Of a stretch of DNA of 64,000 bases, positions 9,275 through 19,524 are shown one piece after another. Position numbers and translations under genes: made by a program. The notes under the pieces were generated by a model, which was not told where the DNA came from, did no database searches, and saw only the letters and a program-made list of their open reading frames with translations. The stretch's first letter is position 1. The number at the start of each line of letters is the position of its first letter. Origin of the DNA: Carboxylicivirga agarovorans (GTDB lineage Bacteria; Bacteroidota; Bacteroidia; Bacteroidales; Marinilabiliaceae); the NCBI RefSeq assembly GCF_050589845.1, contig NZ_JBNGPA010000009.1, positions 162,535 to 226,534 on the forward strand, given 5' to 3'.

Positions 9275-11620
9275 TTATTTTAATAGAAAAAATTGGGGTC
9301 GCCCATAAATATTTATGTTATCGACTCTTGTTTTTTCCGGATTTCTTTTATGAATTCGTATGCTTTTAATGGACTGTATTTCTCCAAGGTCAATAATGAT
9401 GCAGTCAGCTTTGGAAGAAGGTTGTACTTCCCAATGTGAACCAAAATTACCATCTATGGCACAGTCTGCTCCAACTTGGTATTCAAGTTCTTCTTCTGAG
9501 TTTACATATACCACTTCCCAAGTATCTTTGGTCAATAATGATCCATCAGCATTAATAACATCTATTTCTGTTATGGCCGTCTTTTTGTCATTGACTAGAA
9601 TTTCCAAAGCCAAATGACGCATGGTATGCACATTATCAAAAATAAATTCGTCTTGCCAATTATTTTGAGCGACTAAGCTATAATTTATCTTATCCCCATC
9701 ATCTAAAACAGGTGTTTTACTATAATCATGTACCCTGCGCTCCGGTTTGTTTTTATCAATTCCCAGCTGATCTAAAATCGGCTTTTTAAGGCCTTTTGCT
9801 TTTCTGGCTCCTGTATCTTCAAAAGTAAATATGACCAGTTCATTCTTTCCTTTTTTCAACCAGGGACCAGGCACATATATGGTTTGTTGAGGACCAATAT
9901 TCCAAAATTTACCTAATGAGCGACCATTGATCCAGGCAGCTCCCTTGCCCCACTGACTCAAATCAAGAAAAGAATCACCTGTCTCATTCAAATTAAAAGT
10001 GGTTTTATGAAAGGCAGGTTTTCCTTTTACATCCGATGCTTCATACTGGTAATCATTTATCGGAGCGTTATATAATGGAAGCGGTGTATTTATCCATCCT
10101 AATAGCTCTTCATCGTTTAGGGTCACTTTTTCAGTAATACCTTTCCGATTATTTAAAATCTCAGAACCATAATTCACACGTCCCACATTCTCTACAATGA
10201 TCTCCAGTTTGGCAGGCACTTCAGTCACCTCAATTTGAATGTTGCTTTGACGATGACGTCTGTCGAGGCTGCCAATTTGTTGGCCATTTAATAAAACAAC
10301 AGCATAATCGCGCACATCTTTTATTGTCAGTTTGCCTTTAACTGCTCTATTCAAAGTGGTTTCATAATGGATATAGCCAAAATCCTGATTGACATCTTCC
10401 ATCGAAAGCGGTCTTTCTGATTCTACCCTTTCATTAAAAGCATTGGATAAAGGCGCACTGTTGGTAAACTCCATTATTGGCAAAGCAATAACAGAATTGG
10501 GTGCCGGAACCTCAGGTAATAATTCATCTTTATATAAATATTTCTGAAGCACTTCGCGGAAAGCAAAAAATTTAGGATAGGCATTGCCGTATTCGCCCAA
10601 AGGCGCATCGTAATCGTAGCTTGTTGGCTGAGGTGCGTAACCATAAGCTGCATTTGCTCCATTGGTATAATTAAAATTCGTACCTCCGTGAAACATGTAA
10701 ATGCTAACAGACACTCCGTTCTCTAGCATCCATTGTAGTTGCTTTGCTGGTTTCTTATAATCGCGATACGAATGCTTATGCCCCCAAACATCGAACCAGG
10801 CCGGGTAAAACTCAGCTACAAAATAAGGTCCTCCAGGTGTAAAGCGGTCGACTGCTTTAAACACATCATCGCCCACGGCTCCATTCACAGTTGCCAAGGC
10901 ACCGTCGACATAACCAGCCTCCATCTGTCCTGCTCCGTCGCATGTCATCAGCGGCACGTTAAAACCGGCATTTATGATCATGTCACGGAGTTTACCCAAG
11001 TATACCTTATCATTGCCATAGGAGCCATATTCATTCTCTACCTGCACCATCACAATAGGCCCACCATTTTCAGCTGTTAAATCAGATAATTCTTCACCTA
11101 ATCGTGTTATATACCGCTCACACGCCTGAAGAAATCGTTCATCGTTACTACGATATACCATGCCTTCTTCCTTGAGTAGCCATGAAGGATAGCCTCCGAA
11201 ATCCCATTCGGCACATACGTATGGTCCTGGACGAAGTATCACATATAATCCTTCCTGGTGGGCCAACTTAATAAAATGCCGGATATCTGCCTGCCCGTCG
11301 AAGTCAAATTCACCTGATTGTCGTTCGTGAAAATTCCAAAACACATAAGCCGAAATGGTATTCAAGCCCATTGCTTTTGCTCGCTTCATCCGATCTTGCC
11401 AATATTCTTTTGGAATACGCGGATAATGCATCTCTCCGCATATAAGTTGTACTGGCTTGTTATTGATATGAAACTGACCACTTTGTATCTCAAAATGATT
11501 TGCCTTCTTTGATTGACACGAAACAAATACCAACAGTATTGCCCACATAATGAGCAATCTATAGGTGAATTGTTTTAAGAATAGCCTTTCAGTAATGCTT
11601 TGAATAAACATCCTTTTCAT
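9275..11620 (-). CDS. GH35 beta-galactosidase, lipoprotein, with C-terminal discoidin-like domain
   Basis: 781 residues. The N-terminus has a hydrophobic segment ending in LLVFVSCQ, a lipoprotein signal. A later in-frame Met (MWAILL) would give a more standard signal length. I keep ATG 11620 because it follows the previous stop by one base. The TIM barrel opens with ICGEMHYPRIPKEYW. The acid/base Glu is in VQVENEYGSYG (about 194) and the nucleophile in FVAEFYPAW (about 270), both typical of GH35. Beta-sandwich domains follow (INGRSLGKFWNIGPQQT). The last 130 residues look like an F5/8 C domain. The family removes terminal beta-1,3 or beta-1,4 galactose. The 1-base gap to the DUF3472 gene and 19-base gap to GH109 indicate one operon. 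Confidence 0.9.
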   Translation of the reverse strand: MKRMFIQSITERLFLKQFTYRLLIMWAILLVFVSCQSKKANHFEIQSGQFHINNKPVQLICGEMHYPRIPKEYWQDRMKRAKAMGLNTISAYVFWNFHERQSGEFDFDGQADIRHFIKLAHQEGLYVILRPGPYVCAEWDFGGYPSWLLKEEGMVYRSNDERFLQACERYITRLGEELSDLTAENGGPIVMVQVENEYGSYGNDKVYLGKLRDMIINAGFNVPLMTCDGAGQMEAGYVDGALATVNGAVGDDVFKAVDRFTPGGPYFVAEFYPAWFDVWGHKHSYRDYKKPAKQLQWMLENGVSVSIYMFHGGTNFNYTNGANAAYGYAPQPTSYDYDAPLGEYGNAYPKFFAFREVLQKYLYKDELLPEVPAPNSVIALPIMEFTNSAPLSNAFNERVESERPLSMEDVNQDFGYIHYETTLNRAVKGKLTIKDVRDYAVVLLNGQQIGSLDRRHRQSNIQIEVTEVPAKLEIIVENVGRVNYGSEILNNRKGITEKVTLNDEELLGWINTPLPLYNAPINDYQYEASDVKGKPAFHKTTFNLNETGDSFLDLSQWGKGAAWINGRSLGKFWNIGPQQTIYVPGPWLKKGKNELVIFTFEDTGARKAKGLKKPILDQLGIDKNKPERRVHDYSKTPVLDDGDKINYSLVAQNNWQDEFIFDNVHTMRHLALEILVNDKKTAITEIDVINADGSLLTKDTWEVVYVNSEEELEYQVGADCAIDGNFGSHWEVQPSSKADCIIIDLGEIQSIKSIRIHKRNPEKTRVDNINIYGRPQFFLLK

Positions 11621-11621
11621 T

Positions 11622-12923
11622 CTATTTTAATTGACTAAAGTTAATCTTCACTTTCCGGCCTTGCTTTTCACGCTCAAAAAACTGGTCAAAAGCCACACGC
11701 TCACTAAAGAAACCGCAGTTCTTCATAAAAAATTTGCCGTCCTGTACGCCTCCTGCATAATCCAGTCGTGAATCTTTGCGGGCGGTTGCATCGGCAGTAA
11801 ATTTAGCCCTTGTTAACTCATACCACTTTCCTTCCTTATTACAAACCCATTGATTGGTATAATAGGCCATTCGGCTGGTATTACCCATCTGTGTGTAAAA
11901 ATTCTCTAAAAAAGAGTGCGGACGTTTGATGTAAGTAGTCGTTTGCGGACGACGAAAACTCGCAATGAGTTGCCATTCGTTTTTATCAGGATCCATAAAC
12001 CAAGCTGTATAATCCGTGGTGTTATTCACCGATGGGCATGCCTTTAGCAAGAATCCATAGGTGGTTTCTGCTTTCCAATTATACTTAAGATAACTTTGTC
12101 CTCCTGAACCTTCGTTCCCAAACTTACCTGTATAAACATCATTCCCCTTTTTAAGGAGTTTAATACGTTGTTCTTCGGGTATCTCATTCGGGTTATCAGT
12201 ATGATAAGGACTCCACACTGAGAATAATATCCGTCGCTCTGTTGGAGAGTTGACCTGTATCCCAAAGTAACCCTCGCCAAAGCCGTTGGCCATAAAATAA
12301 GAACCTAAAACATCCTGACCTTCTGGAACTGTAATCTCATTATAGAAATACTCGATATCACCAGCCTCTTCAGGCACCTGGTAGCCCAGGTGAACAGACG
12401 GACCTCGACGCCCCCAATAAAAATCATCTTTCACAAAATAAACAGAATCCTTTGTGGCTTCGCCTCCAATTAGCAAGTCTTTAAAATAGCCATAAGATTC
12501 ACCTTTCTTTTTCAACCCTTCAAGCTCAACAACTTGATAACCCGGCTTTTCAACACAAAAGACACCAGCGCTAATATTTTGCCAAACAGTATCAGTTATA
12601 GAAATACTTTGCTCTTTACCACCGAACGAAAGTTTAATCTTTGAGTTGTCATCTGTTGCTTTGACACGTAGGCCAAGGTTAATTTTGCCGGTTAACTCAG
12701 TTCGAAAATAGATGTGTAACTTGTTATCCGCCTCTGTCCAGTTAAGAATGCCTTCCTTATTGAACTTGGTTCTTTCGGCAGGTAATTTATCTCCATTCAT
12801 CCATGCATTGCCACTAAAAGGAATAGAAACATTTAAAATTTCAGCATCATTATTACTTTGTTCTACAGTACAGGCTATTAAAACCAGAAGAATAGCTAAC
12901 AAACTGATGTGTAAAGTTTTCAT
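11622..12923 (-). CDS. DUF5077/DUF3472 lipoprotein of the polysaccharide locus
   Basis: 433 residues. The signal peptide ends in LLVLIACT (lipobox, Cys about 18). The N-terminal half (about 30-150) is a beta-rich, carbohydrate-binding-like module of the DUF5077 type. The C-terminal half, with GYFGIQVNSPTERRILFSVWSP and YDYAGG-like segments, is DUF3472. Proteins of this architecture recur in Bacteroidota glycan loci as surface or periplasmic lipoproteins, but no enzyme activity is established that I know of. Stop and the next start (GH35) are one base apart. A terminator-like hairpin lies just upstream, between this gene and susD. Confidence 0.7.
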   Translation of the reverse strand: MKTLHISLLAILLVLIACTVEQSNNDAEILNVSIPFSGNAWMNGDKLPAERTKFNKEGILNWTEADNKLHIYFRTELTGKINLGLRVKATDDNSKIKLSFGGKEQSISITDTVWQNISAGVFCVEKPGYQVVELEGLKKKGESYGYFKDLLIGGEATKDSVYFVKDDFYWGRRGPSVHLGYQVPEEAGDIEYFYNEITVPEGQDVLGSYFMANGFGEGYFGIQVNSPTERRILFSVWSPYHTDNPNEIPEEQRIKLLKKGNDVYTGKFGNEGSGGQSYLKYNWKAETTYGFLLKACPSVNNTTDYTAWFMDPDKNEWQLIASFRRPQTTTYIKRPHSFLENFYTQMGNTSRMAYYTNQWVCNKEGKWYELTRAKFTADATARKDSRLDYAGGVQDGKFFMKNCGFFSERVAFDQFFEREKQGRKVKINFSQLK

Positions 12924-13018
12924 GATTTATGTTTTGTAATTAAATATCACCCTGGTTTCGATATCAAGAACCATTATCCAGCAGATTTCTATTGTTCATA
13001 ATATTGACAAGGATGGTA

Positions 13019-13044
13019 AAAAAATGCCCCGAGGGGCATTTTTT
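13019..13044 (-). terminator. Terminator-like hairpin between susD and the enzyme genes
   Basis: AAAAAATGCCCC and GGGGCATTTTTT form a perfect 12-bp stem with a 2-base loop, directly behind the susD stop (13052). Its A/T-rich ends make it work in either direction. It probably ends or attenuates susCD transcription before the enzyme genes. Confidence 0.75.
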
Positions 13045-13051
13045 ATAATCA

Positions 13052-14884
13052 TTAATTATAGCCTGTATTTTGATCCAATAAAGGATTTTTATCTCTTGAA
13101 GCCGTAGGAATTGGCATCAATAATAAGCGAGGATCCCATACCTTCAAGGCACTTGGGTTACCCTGCGGATCATATGATTGTCCTTGCATCACCACACTGG
13201 CCGCTTGTTGACCTTTATAACCACCATTACGGGCATCATCTTCATACAAACGGATATCAAAATATCGGAAGCCTTCACCAGCTAGCTCAATACGTCTTTC
13301 CTTACGAATAAAATCAAGCGCTTGCTCTTTTCCTAAACCTGTTGGCACATCTGGCATACCACATCGCATGCGTAGTTTGTTTAACTCTGTCACAACCGTT
13401 CCATCATAACCATCAGTTTGAGTATGTGCCTCCGCATAGATTAATAACATCTCTGCCAAACGAATCACATGAAAATCCGAACCACTCATGTGGTACCAAT
13501 CACCCCATACTGAAACTAAATCATCACCACCACTCATTTTGCGCCATACAAAACCTGTTTGTCCATAGTTATTAATACTATAGTTGTACTCCTGATAATT
13601 ACCATCGAAATAGGTATTAACAGATGAGAAAGGGAAAATAATTGAAGCGTATAAACGACTATCACGATTTAAGAATTCAGCCATATACGGGCGTGATGCT
13701 AATTGATCAGCGATAGTAGCAACGGCCTCGCTAAAAGTCAAATTGTCATTTGGATCGTTCGGATCTGCACCTTCCTGAATACTTGACACCTCATCTCTTA
13801 AACTATTATAGTTTGCAGCACGTGTATCTTTATCCGGTACAATAGCTTCGGTTTGACCATCAGCCAACCAATAATCATCAACCAGATCCTGCAATGGAGC
13901 AATCGTATTCCAGGCTTGTTTCTCTGACAAATTAGGAGATAAGAAAGAAGTCACCCTGTTAAAGTCTCCATGATCTTCCGTTGATAAATATTCTTTCGAA
14001 ATAATCGCTTCAGAGTTATAATCTGTGTGCCACACATTGCGGTAGTTAAAGATTCCAGATATAAAGGCTTCTTCATCAATGCCTAAAGCATCAAAGTCAA
14101 CTAAACCTCTAAAGTAATCAGCATCTTTTTGCTCAGTATCAGATAATTCTCCTGCATAAAACAGAGAGTAACCACCTCTATCAATTACATAACGAGCTGC
14201 CTCTGCTGCTGCCGCATAATCGCCAAAATAATAGGCTGCACGTGCTTTAAGCGCATAAGCCATGGCTTTGTTGAACTTACCTTTATCATTTGATTCAGGT
14301 AAAATTTCAGCAGCGTCATCTAACTCTTGTAAAATCCAGGTGCGAACTTCACTTTCAGAATTACGTGCTAATCCATCAGGATATTCTGCGTTTATATCTG
14401 TTACAATGGCAACATCTCCATAATATAAAGTCAACTCCATATACAACCAAGCTCTTAACATACGAGACTCAGCGATCAGTTTTTCTGCTAACTCTTCATC
14501 AATATCAAATTCTGCCAACTTTTCAACCAACATGTTACAGGTACGAATTCTGGCATAAGTATTCCCTTTATCACCATAGTGGTTCCAATCACCATATCCA
14601 AAGTTCTCAGAACCTGAAACGGCATTGGTCTGAACTAAAGCACCATTACTATCCCACCAGTTACGTGAATAACCATTATCTGCATATCCTTCCTGAAAAA
14701 CTAAATCAGTACCAGATATTTCACGATAAATCGCATTACGCAATTCTTCCACTTTTGTGGCATCAATTTTTGTTGGATCCAAGGCATCGTTTGGCGCTTT
14801 TTCCAGGAAATCGTCGGAACAAGCCATCAATGCCACCAATGGCAATAGCCATATTAGCTTATGTATATATGATTTTATTTTCAT
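13052..14884 (-). CDS. susD: SusD/RagB-family glycan-binding outer-membrane lipoprotein
   Basis: 610 residues. The signal peptide ends in LVALMACSDDF (lipobox Cys about 22). The N-terminal SusD-like domain contains TPR-type helices (MLRAWLYMELTLYYGDVAIV, AYALKARAAYYFGDY). The C-terminal RagB domain includes LAEMLLIYAEAH and the late helix FIRKERRIELAGEGFRYFDIR, which is diagnostic. SusD proteins cap the SusC channel and bind the incoming oligosaccharide at the cell surface. It begins 25 bases after susC, the standard pairing. Ligand specificity cannot be read from the sequence. Confidence 0.96.
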   Translation of the reverse strand: MKIKSYIHKLIWLLPLVALMACSDDFLEKAPNDALDPTKIDATKVEELRNAIYREISGTDLVFQEGYADNGYSRNWWDSNGALVQTNAVSGSENFGYGDWNHYGDKGNTYARIRTCNMLVEKLAEFDIDEELAEKLIAESRMLRAWLYMELTLYYGDVAIVTDINAEYPDGLARNSESEVRTWILQELDDAAEILPESNDKGKFNKAMAYALKARAAYYFGDYAAAAEAARYVIDRGGYSLFYAGELSDTEQKDADYFRGLVDFDALGIDEEAFISGIFNYRNVWHTDYNSEAIISKEYLSTEDHGDFNRVTSFLSPNLSEKQAWNTIAPLQDLVDDYWLADGQTEAIVPDKDTRAANYNSLRDEVSSIQEGADPNDPNDNLTFSEAVATIADQLASRPYMAEFLNRDSRLYASIIFPFSSVNTYFDGNYQEYNYSINNYGQTGFVWRKMSGGDDLVSVWGDWYHMSGSDFHVIRLAEMLLIYAEAHTQTDGYDGTVVTELNKLRMRCGMPDVPTGLGKEQALDFIRKERRIELAGEGFRYFDIRLYEDDARNGGYKGQQAASVVMQGQSYDPQGNPSALKVWDPRLLLMPIPTASRDKNPLLDQNTGYN

Positions 14885-14909
14885 TGCTTATCTGATTTAA
14901 AACGTTTAA

Positions 14910-17900
14910 TTAAAATGTAACTGAAACACCACCGGTATAAGTCTTCATTCCTAATTGTGCACCACGACCTGATGAACGTTCCGGATCAAAGTCTTCCATG
15001 CGTTTATCACCTCTAATGGTAAACATGTTATCTCCTGATACAAAAACTCTAACTTTCTCAAGACCAATTGAAGAAACCAGGCTCTTAGGTAAGTCGTAGC
15101 CTAAGGTAATGTTCTTGATTCTGAAGTAATCAGCATTAAACAACCAATACGATGATTGTATTGAGTTATATTGATATCTTAAATCATTTTCTTTAAATAG
15201 TTTTGGATAACGAGCTTCCTGATTATCCGGAGTCCAATTGTCCAATTGCCATTCGCGAGGTACAGAGCTGTTAAAGAAAGCCTGTGAGGCTTCATTGTCC
15301 ATATAAACCTTCACACCTGAAATTCCCTGACCAAGAGCTGATAAAGTAAACCCTTTATATGACAGGTCGATATTGATACCATAGGTAAAATCAGGCACAT
15401 CACTACCAACAATCGTACGGTCATCAGCTGTAATTTCACCATCGCCGTCCTGGTCAACTAACTTAACCATACCCGCTTCAATATCATAACCTCCAAATTC
15501 CACTACATCGCCATTGGCAATATCATCAGTTGAGTACAAGCCATCGGCTTCATACATATAGAAGCTACCAATAGCATGACCAACCTGGTTAATCCAATAT
15601 CCGCTAGGAGGTAATTTATCAATGCCGTCACCAAGATCAGTAATCTCATTTTTAATATAAGCCATGTTAAAGCCAACGTTGTATGAAAAATCACCAAAAC
15701 TCTTCTGGTGCGTTAAGGCTAACTCAATACCACTGTTATTTACTTTACCTACGTTTTTATACGGAAGGTTAGAAATACCCGTTTCTGGTAGAATATCTGT
15801 TTGCTCAACTAAGATATCATCAGTTATACGTGCATAATAATCGAATGTAAGACCGATTAGACCTTTATTGATTGACATATCGAAACCAATATCTGTAGTA
15901 GTTGTTTTTTCCCACGTTAATGTAGGGTTAGCAATACGTCCTTCTACGAGAATTGGCAATACTGCTCCTCCATTATACACAGTACCTGCTCCGCTAAAAG
16001 TATCATAGGTATCGTAAAGACCTACATTACGAATGTTACCATTCTTACCCCATGAGGCTCTTACCTTCAGGTTATCTAACCAGGTAAAACCACTCATAAA
16101 GCTTTCTTCACTCAAGCGCCATCCTGCGGAGAATGAAGGGAAATAACCCCATTTGCCCACATTGGCAAAACGTGAAGAGGCATCTGCTCTAAAGTTGGCC
16201 TCAACTAAATAGCGACCTTTGTAGTCATATGTGGCACGACCAAAGTATGACAAACTGGTTTCTTCGTTAAATGAACCATAAGTAGTTAATTGATTATCCG
16301 GATCTGTTGAACCCCCATCAATGGCATTCATTTCATTACTCGGGAACATTTTACGTCCAACATCCAGGTGCTTAGAGTGCCATGAATCAGCATGCATACC
16401 AGCCATAATACCGATATTATGCACTGAATTGATTACTTTATCGTAATTAATCCATCCATCATAGATCAATTTTTCACTATAGCTCCAGTAGTTTTTCATC
16501 TCGTTCACATCAGAACCTGCAATTGGCGTATCATTCGGATTTATATAACTTGGAACACCCTCTAAAGTATTCTGGAAAGAAAACGAACGATAATCGTAAT
16601 AATTATACGCTAACTGGTTTGTAAACTTAAACCCATCAAACGGTTTTAGAATTGCATTTACATTACCCAAAAAGTGTCTGGTATCATTGTTATTTCTTCC
16701 ACGTGTATGCAAACGACGTAATGGATTGTATCCAATCTCCTCAGCTGTAGCCTGACGAAAATCTCTAACAGATCCCCAGTTACCATTGGTATGGCGACCA
16801 ACTTGAGTTGGCGGTACACGTAAAAATTCAGTTAATGATACTCCACCCATGCTATTGTCATACTTTTTATAAATAAAGTTGACATTGGTTGAAACTGTTA
16901 ACCAATCTTTTAAATCGGCTGATGTTTTAGATAAAAAGTTATAGCGATCCGTTGCTGAACCAGGGGTTAAAGACTCATCGCGCTGATAACCCAAACCAAA
17001 AATATATTGCACTTTTTCAGAACCACCTGATAAGTTTAGACTATGCTTTGTGAACATAGCAGAAGGTTCAAGAACCATATCGAACCAATTTGAATTAGGA
17101 TACAAATCAGGATCAGAACCATCTCTGTACTTCTGAATATCATCCAGGCTATAACGTAAGTTCGCTTCCTCAATACCACTATTCAATTCAGATGTACGGT
17201 ACATTTCGGCATATTGTGCTGAGTTCAATACCGCAGGAATATAAGTAGCTTTTTGGGCACCATATGAACCATTATATGATACATTTAAAGCTTCACTTAC
17301 TCCCTGTTTAGTGGTAACTAAAACAACACCATAAGCTGCTTTTGCTCCATAGATAGAAGCTGAAGCGGCATCTTTCAAAAAGGAAATATTCTCTACAATT
17401 GTAGGGTCAAGATTATTAAAGAAATCACTACTCACCTCAATTCCATCAACAATGTAGAGCGGAGATGAAGCACCTGCAAATGTTCCACGACCACGAATAC
17501 TGATTTGAGCACCATCCGGACGGTCAATAATTGTCACACCAGGAACGGTTCCCTGCAATGATTTCAGGATGTTTTCTGTCGGACGGCTTTCTAATGCTTC
17601 TCCGTCAATTGTCGCAACCGCACCAGTCAGATTGACCTTTTTCTTGGTTCCATAACCAACTACAACTACCTCGTTAAGATCGGTAAACTCTTCAACCAAA
17701 GTAATATTGATACTAGTGCGTCCGGCTGCTTGAATTTCTTGCTTTTCGAATCCAATAAATGAAAATACCAATACCGTTCCTTCTTCAACATTAGGTAGAG
17801 AATAAGTCCCGTCAATACCTGTAATTGTACCAGTTGTCGTTCCTTTTATGGCTACAGTTACACCTGGCAAAGGCTCTCCACTTTGATCTGTCACAATACC

Positions 17901-18311
17901 TGTAACAGTAATAGTTTGCTGAGTATTAGCACTTACCTTGGCATTATTAGGAGCTGTTAAAATCACCTGGTTATCAATAATGCGATAAACCACTCCGCTA
18001 TTGCCAAAAATCTCTTCCAGAACTGCATTCATATTCTTTTCCTGAATATCAATACTTATTGTTTTTTCAACATCGATACTCTTAGGACTGAAGAAAAATG
18101 TGTAATCAGATTGTTTCTCAATCTCAGCAATAACCTCTAATAGGCTCGCTTGTCTGAGTTTCAGGTTTACATGCTTTTCTTGTGAATACGTTGTTGCCGA
18201 ATAGGCTTGAACGAACGTCATCATTAATAAGACAATCATTGCTTTCATAATACGCAATTCCCTCTTTAGGGTATAGTTATCCCATACCCATGGTTTTTGT
18301 TTTTTTTTCAT
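14910..18311 (-). CDS. susC: SusC-type TonB-dependent outer-membrane transporter with STN signalling domain
   Basis: 1133 residues. After the signal peptide, residues about 50-120 form an STN (secretin/TonB N-terminal) domain (LKLRQASLLEVIAEIEKQS). Residues 133-215 form a CarboxypepD_reg-like beta-sandwich (VTGIVTDQSGEPLPGVTVAI), followed by the plug with VVVVGYGTKKKVNLTGAV, LYIVDGIEV and SIYGAKAAYGVVLVTTK. The rest is a 22-strand barrel ending in aromatic VSVTF. The STN domain marks it as a transducer: ligand uptake signals through FecR to the ECF sigma factor encoded just upstream. The main outer-membrane uptake channel of this locus. Start at ATG 18311 gives a long cytoplasmic-side leader (MKKKQKPWVW); an internal Met (MKAMIVLLMMT) is an alternative start. 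Confidence 0.96.
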   Translation of the reverse strand: MKKKQKPWVWDNYTLKRELRIMKAMIVLLMMTFVQAYSATTYSQEKHVNLKLRQASLLEVIAEIEKQSDYTFFFSPKSIDVEKTISIDIQEKNMNAVLEEIFGNSGVVYRIIDNQVILTAPNNAKVSANTQQTITVTGIVTDQSGEPLPGVTVAIKGTTTGTITGIDGTYSLPNVEEGTVLVFSFIGFEKQEIQAAGRTSINITLVEEFTDLNEVVVVGYGTKKKVNLTGAVATIDGEALESRPTENILKSLQGTVPGVTIIDRPDGAQISIRGRGTFAGASSPLYIVDGIEVSSDFFNNLDPTIVENISFLKDAASASIYGAKAAYGVVLVTTKQGVSEALNVSYNGSYGAQKATYIPAVLNSAQYAEMYRTSELNSGIEEANLRYSLDDIQKYRDGSDPDLYPNSNWFDMVLEPSAMFTKHSLNLSGGSEKVQYIFGLGYQRDESLTPGSATDRYNFLSKTSADLKDWLTVSTNVNFIYKKYDNSMGGVSLTEFLRVPPTQVGRHTNGNWGSVRDFRQATAEEIGYNPLRRLHTRGRNNNDTRHFLGNVNAILKPFDGFKFTNQLAYNYYDYRSFSFQNTLEGVPSYINPNDTPIAGSDVNEMKNYWSYSEKLIYDGWINYDKVINSVHNIGIMAGMHADSWHSKHLDVGRKMFPSNEMNAIDGGSTDPDNQLTTYGSFNEETSLSYFGRATYDYKGRYLVEANFRADASSRFANVGKWGYFPSFSAGWRLSEESFMSGFTWLDNLKVRASWGKNGNIRNVGLYDTYDTFSGAGTVYNGGAVLPILVEGRIANPTLTWEKTTTTDIGFDMSINKGLIGLTFDYYARITDDILVEQTDILPETGISNLPYKNVGKVNNSGIELALTHQKSFGDFSYNVGFNMAYIKNEITDLGDGIDKLPPSGYWINQVGHAIGSFYMYEADGLYSTDDIANGDVVEFGGYDIEAGMVKLVDQDGDGEITADDRTIVGSDVPDFTYGINIDLSYKGFTLSALGQGISGVKVYMDNEASQAFFNSSVPREWQLDNWTPDNQEARYPKLFKENDLRYQYNSIQSSYWLFNADYFRIKNITLGYDLPKSLVSSIGLEKVRVFVSGDNMFTIRGDKRMEDFDPERSSGRGAQLGMKTYTGGVSVTF

Positions 18312-18370
18312 AAATTTGTAATGTTAGTAGAGTTCTAAAAATTAATCACTTTGAACGCTCTGCAATATCA

Positions 18371-18398
18371 ACAGGATAGTGTTCCAGCACTGTCCTGT
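18371..18398 (-). terminator. Hairpin between fecR and susC
   Basis: ACAGGATAGTG pairs with CACTGTCCTGT over 11 bp with one wobble and a 6-base loop, just behind the fecR stop. No good U tract follows on the minus strand, so it may be a weak terminator or an mRNA-processing or stability element. This break fits separate levels for the regulators and susC. Confidence 0.4.
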
Positions 18399-18404
18399 TT
18401 TGCT

Positions 18405-19439
18405 TTATTTAGTTTTTCGTATCACCACCTTCCTCTTTGTAAAAGTCCCATCTGTCAACTTTTTAGGTTTTTCAATTGTATAAGAAATTGGTAAGATCAG
18501 TCTGGCCATCTCTAATACTTCATCCAGCTGTTCATGTTGAATCTTTGCATAAACAAGCATCTCCTCCAGCTCCTTATCTGCAATTTCAATGTCAATGTTA
18601 TAGAATCGTTCGAGAGCTATTTCCGATTCTTTCAAAGACTTGTTTTTCAACAATAAGATCCCATGTGTCCAGGCCAGGGCTTCTTCTTCCACTCCCTTGC
18701 TCACATTAAACCGATCGTTCTCACGGTTATACATATATTCCTCTCCGGGTACCAGTAATGTATGATGCGTGTCATCAACACCAAGCATCTCAACACTTCC
18801 CTCTTCCAGGTATACTTTTGATACTGGTAATGATTTATCGGCTAAAACGTTAAAACGGGTTCCGAGCACTTTGACTTTAAAGTCATTGGTACATACAATA
18901 AATGGCTGCTCCTCAATTCTTGTAACATCAAAAAAAGCTTCTCCATCCAGCTCAACGGTCCGTTCTCCACCTTTAACCAGGGAATACTGAATAGAGGAAT
19001 TCGCCTGAAGCCATCCTTTCGTACCGTCGGGTAAGAAAAAGCGGGTTTTTTCATCCTCAGGTGAATGCACAAACACCCCCTCATCATCAACTAATTGAGA
19101 ATCATTTGGTGCAAAGTAGTTCCAGGCTGTCAATAATAACAAAGGCAAAAACAATACAGCGGCAATGCGTTGAATCCATCCTGTCAAATCGATGCGCTTC
19201 GCAGGTATTTGTTTTTCTGACTCCAGCGCACTATGATATATTTTATAATACAGATCATCAGGTGCTTGTAATTCCAGATCACTATTATCACATACCTCAT
19301 CCCAATGCTTACTTAAAACTTCCTTAAATTCTCTATCATTACCCTCTTCCTCCAGATAATGTAAAAGAATATGGTAATCCTTATCGAGCAATGGTTGATG
19401 CCGTTTTAACTTGTCAATTATATCATTTATTTCTTTCAT
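18405..19439 (-). CDS. FecR-family anti-sigma factor
   Basis: 344 residues. The cytoplasmic N-terminus (about 1-88) would hold the sigma factor. One membrane segment follows (IAAVLFLPLLLLTAWNYF, about 91-110). The periplasmic FecR domain contains RFFLPDGTKGWLQANSSIQY and GEAFFDVTRIEEQPFIV. A C-terminal DUF4974-type domain (LKNKSLKESEIALERFYNIDI) is the usual STN-contacting part. With the STN domain of SusC and the neighbouring ECF sigma factor it forms a trans-envelope switch: substrate binding to SusC relieves sigma inhibition. It starts 85 bases after the sigma gene, in the same direction. Confidence 0.93.
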   Translation of the reverse strand: MKEINDIIDKLKRHQPLLDKDYHILLHYLEEEGNDREFKEVLSKHWDEVCDNSDLELQAPDDLYYKIYHSALESEKQIPAKRIDLTGWIQRIAAVLFLPLLLLTAWNYFAPNDSQLVDDEGVFVHSPEDEKTRFFLPDGTKGWLQANSSIQYSLVKGGERTVELDGEAFFDVTRIEEQPFIVCTNDFKVKVLGTRFNVLADKSLPVSKVYLEEGSVEMLGVDDTHHTLLVPGEEYMYNRENDRFNVSKGVEEEALAWTHGILLLKNKSLKESEIALERFYNIDIEIADKELEEMLVYAKIQHEQLDEVLEMARLILPISYTIEKPKKLTDGTFTKRKVVIRKTK

Positions 19440-19524
19440 AAACGTCTATATTCATACATACTATCCCTAAGAGAATAATGGGTCCTACTTAGGGGAATAA
19501 TTTTTTTAAAAAAAATGAATATAC

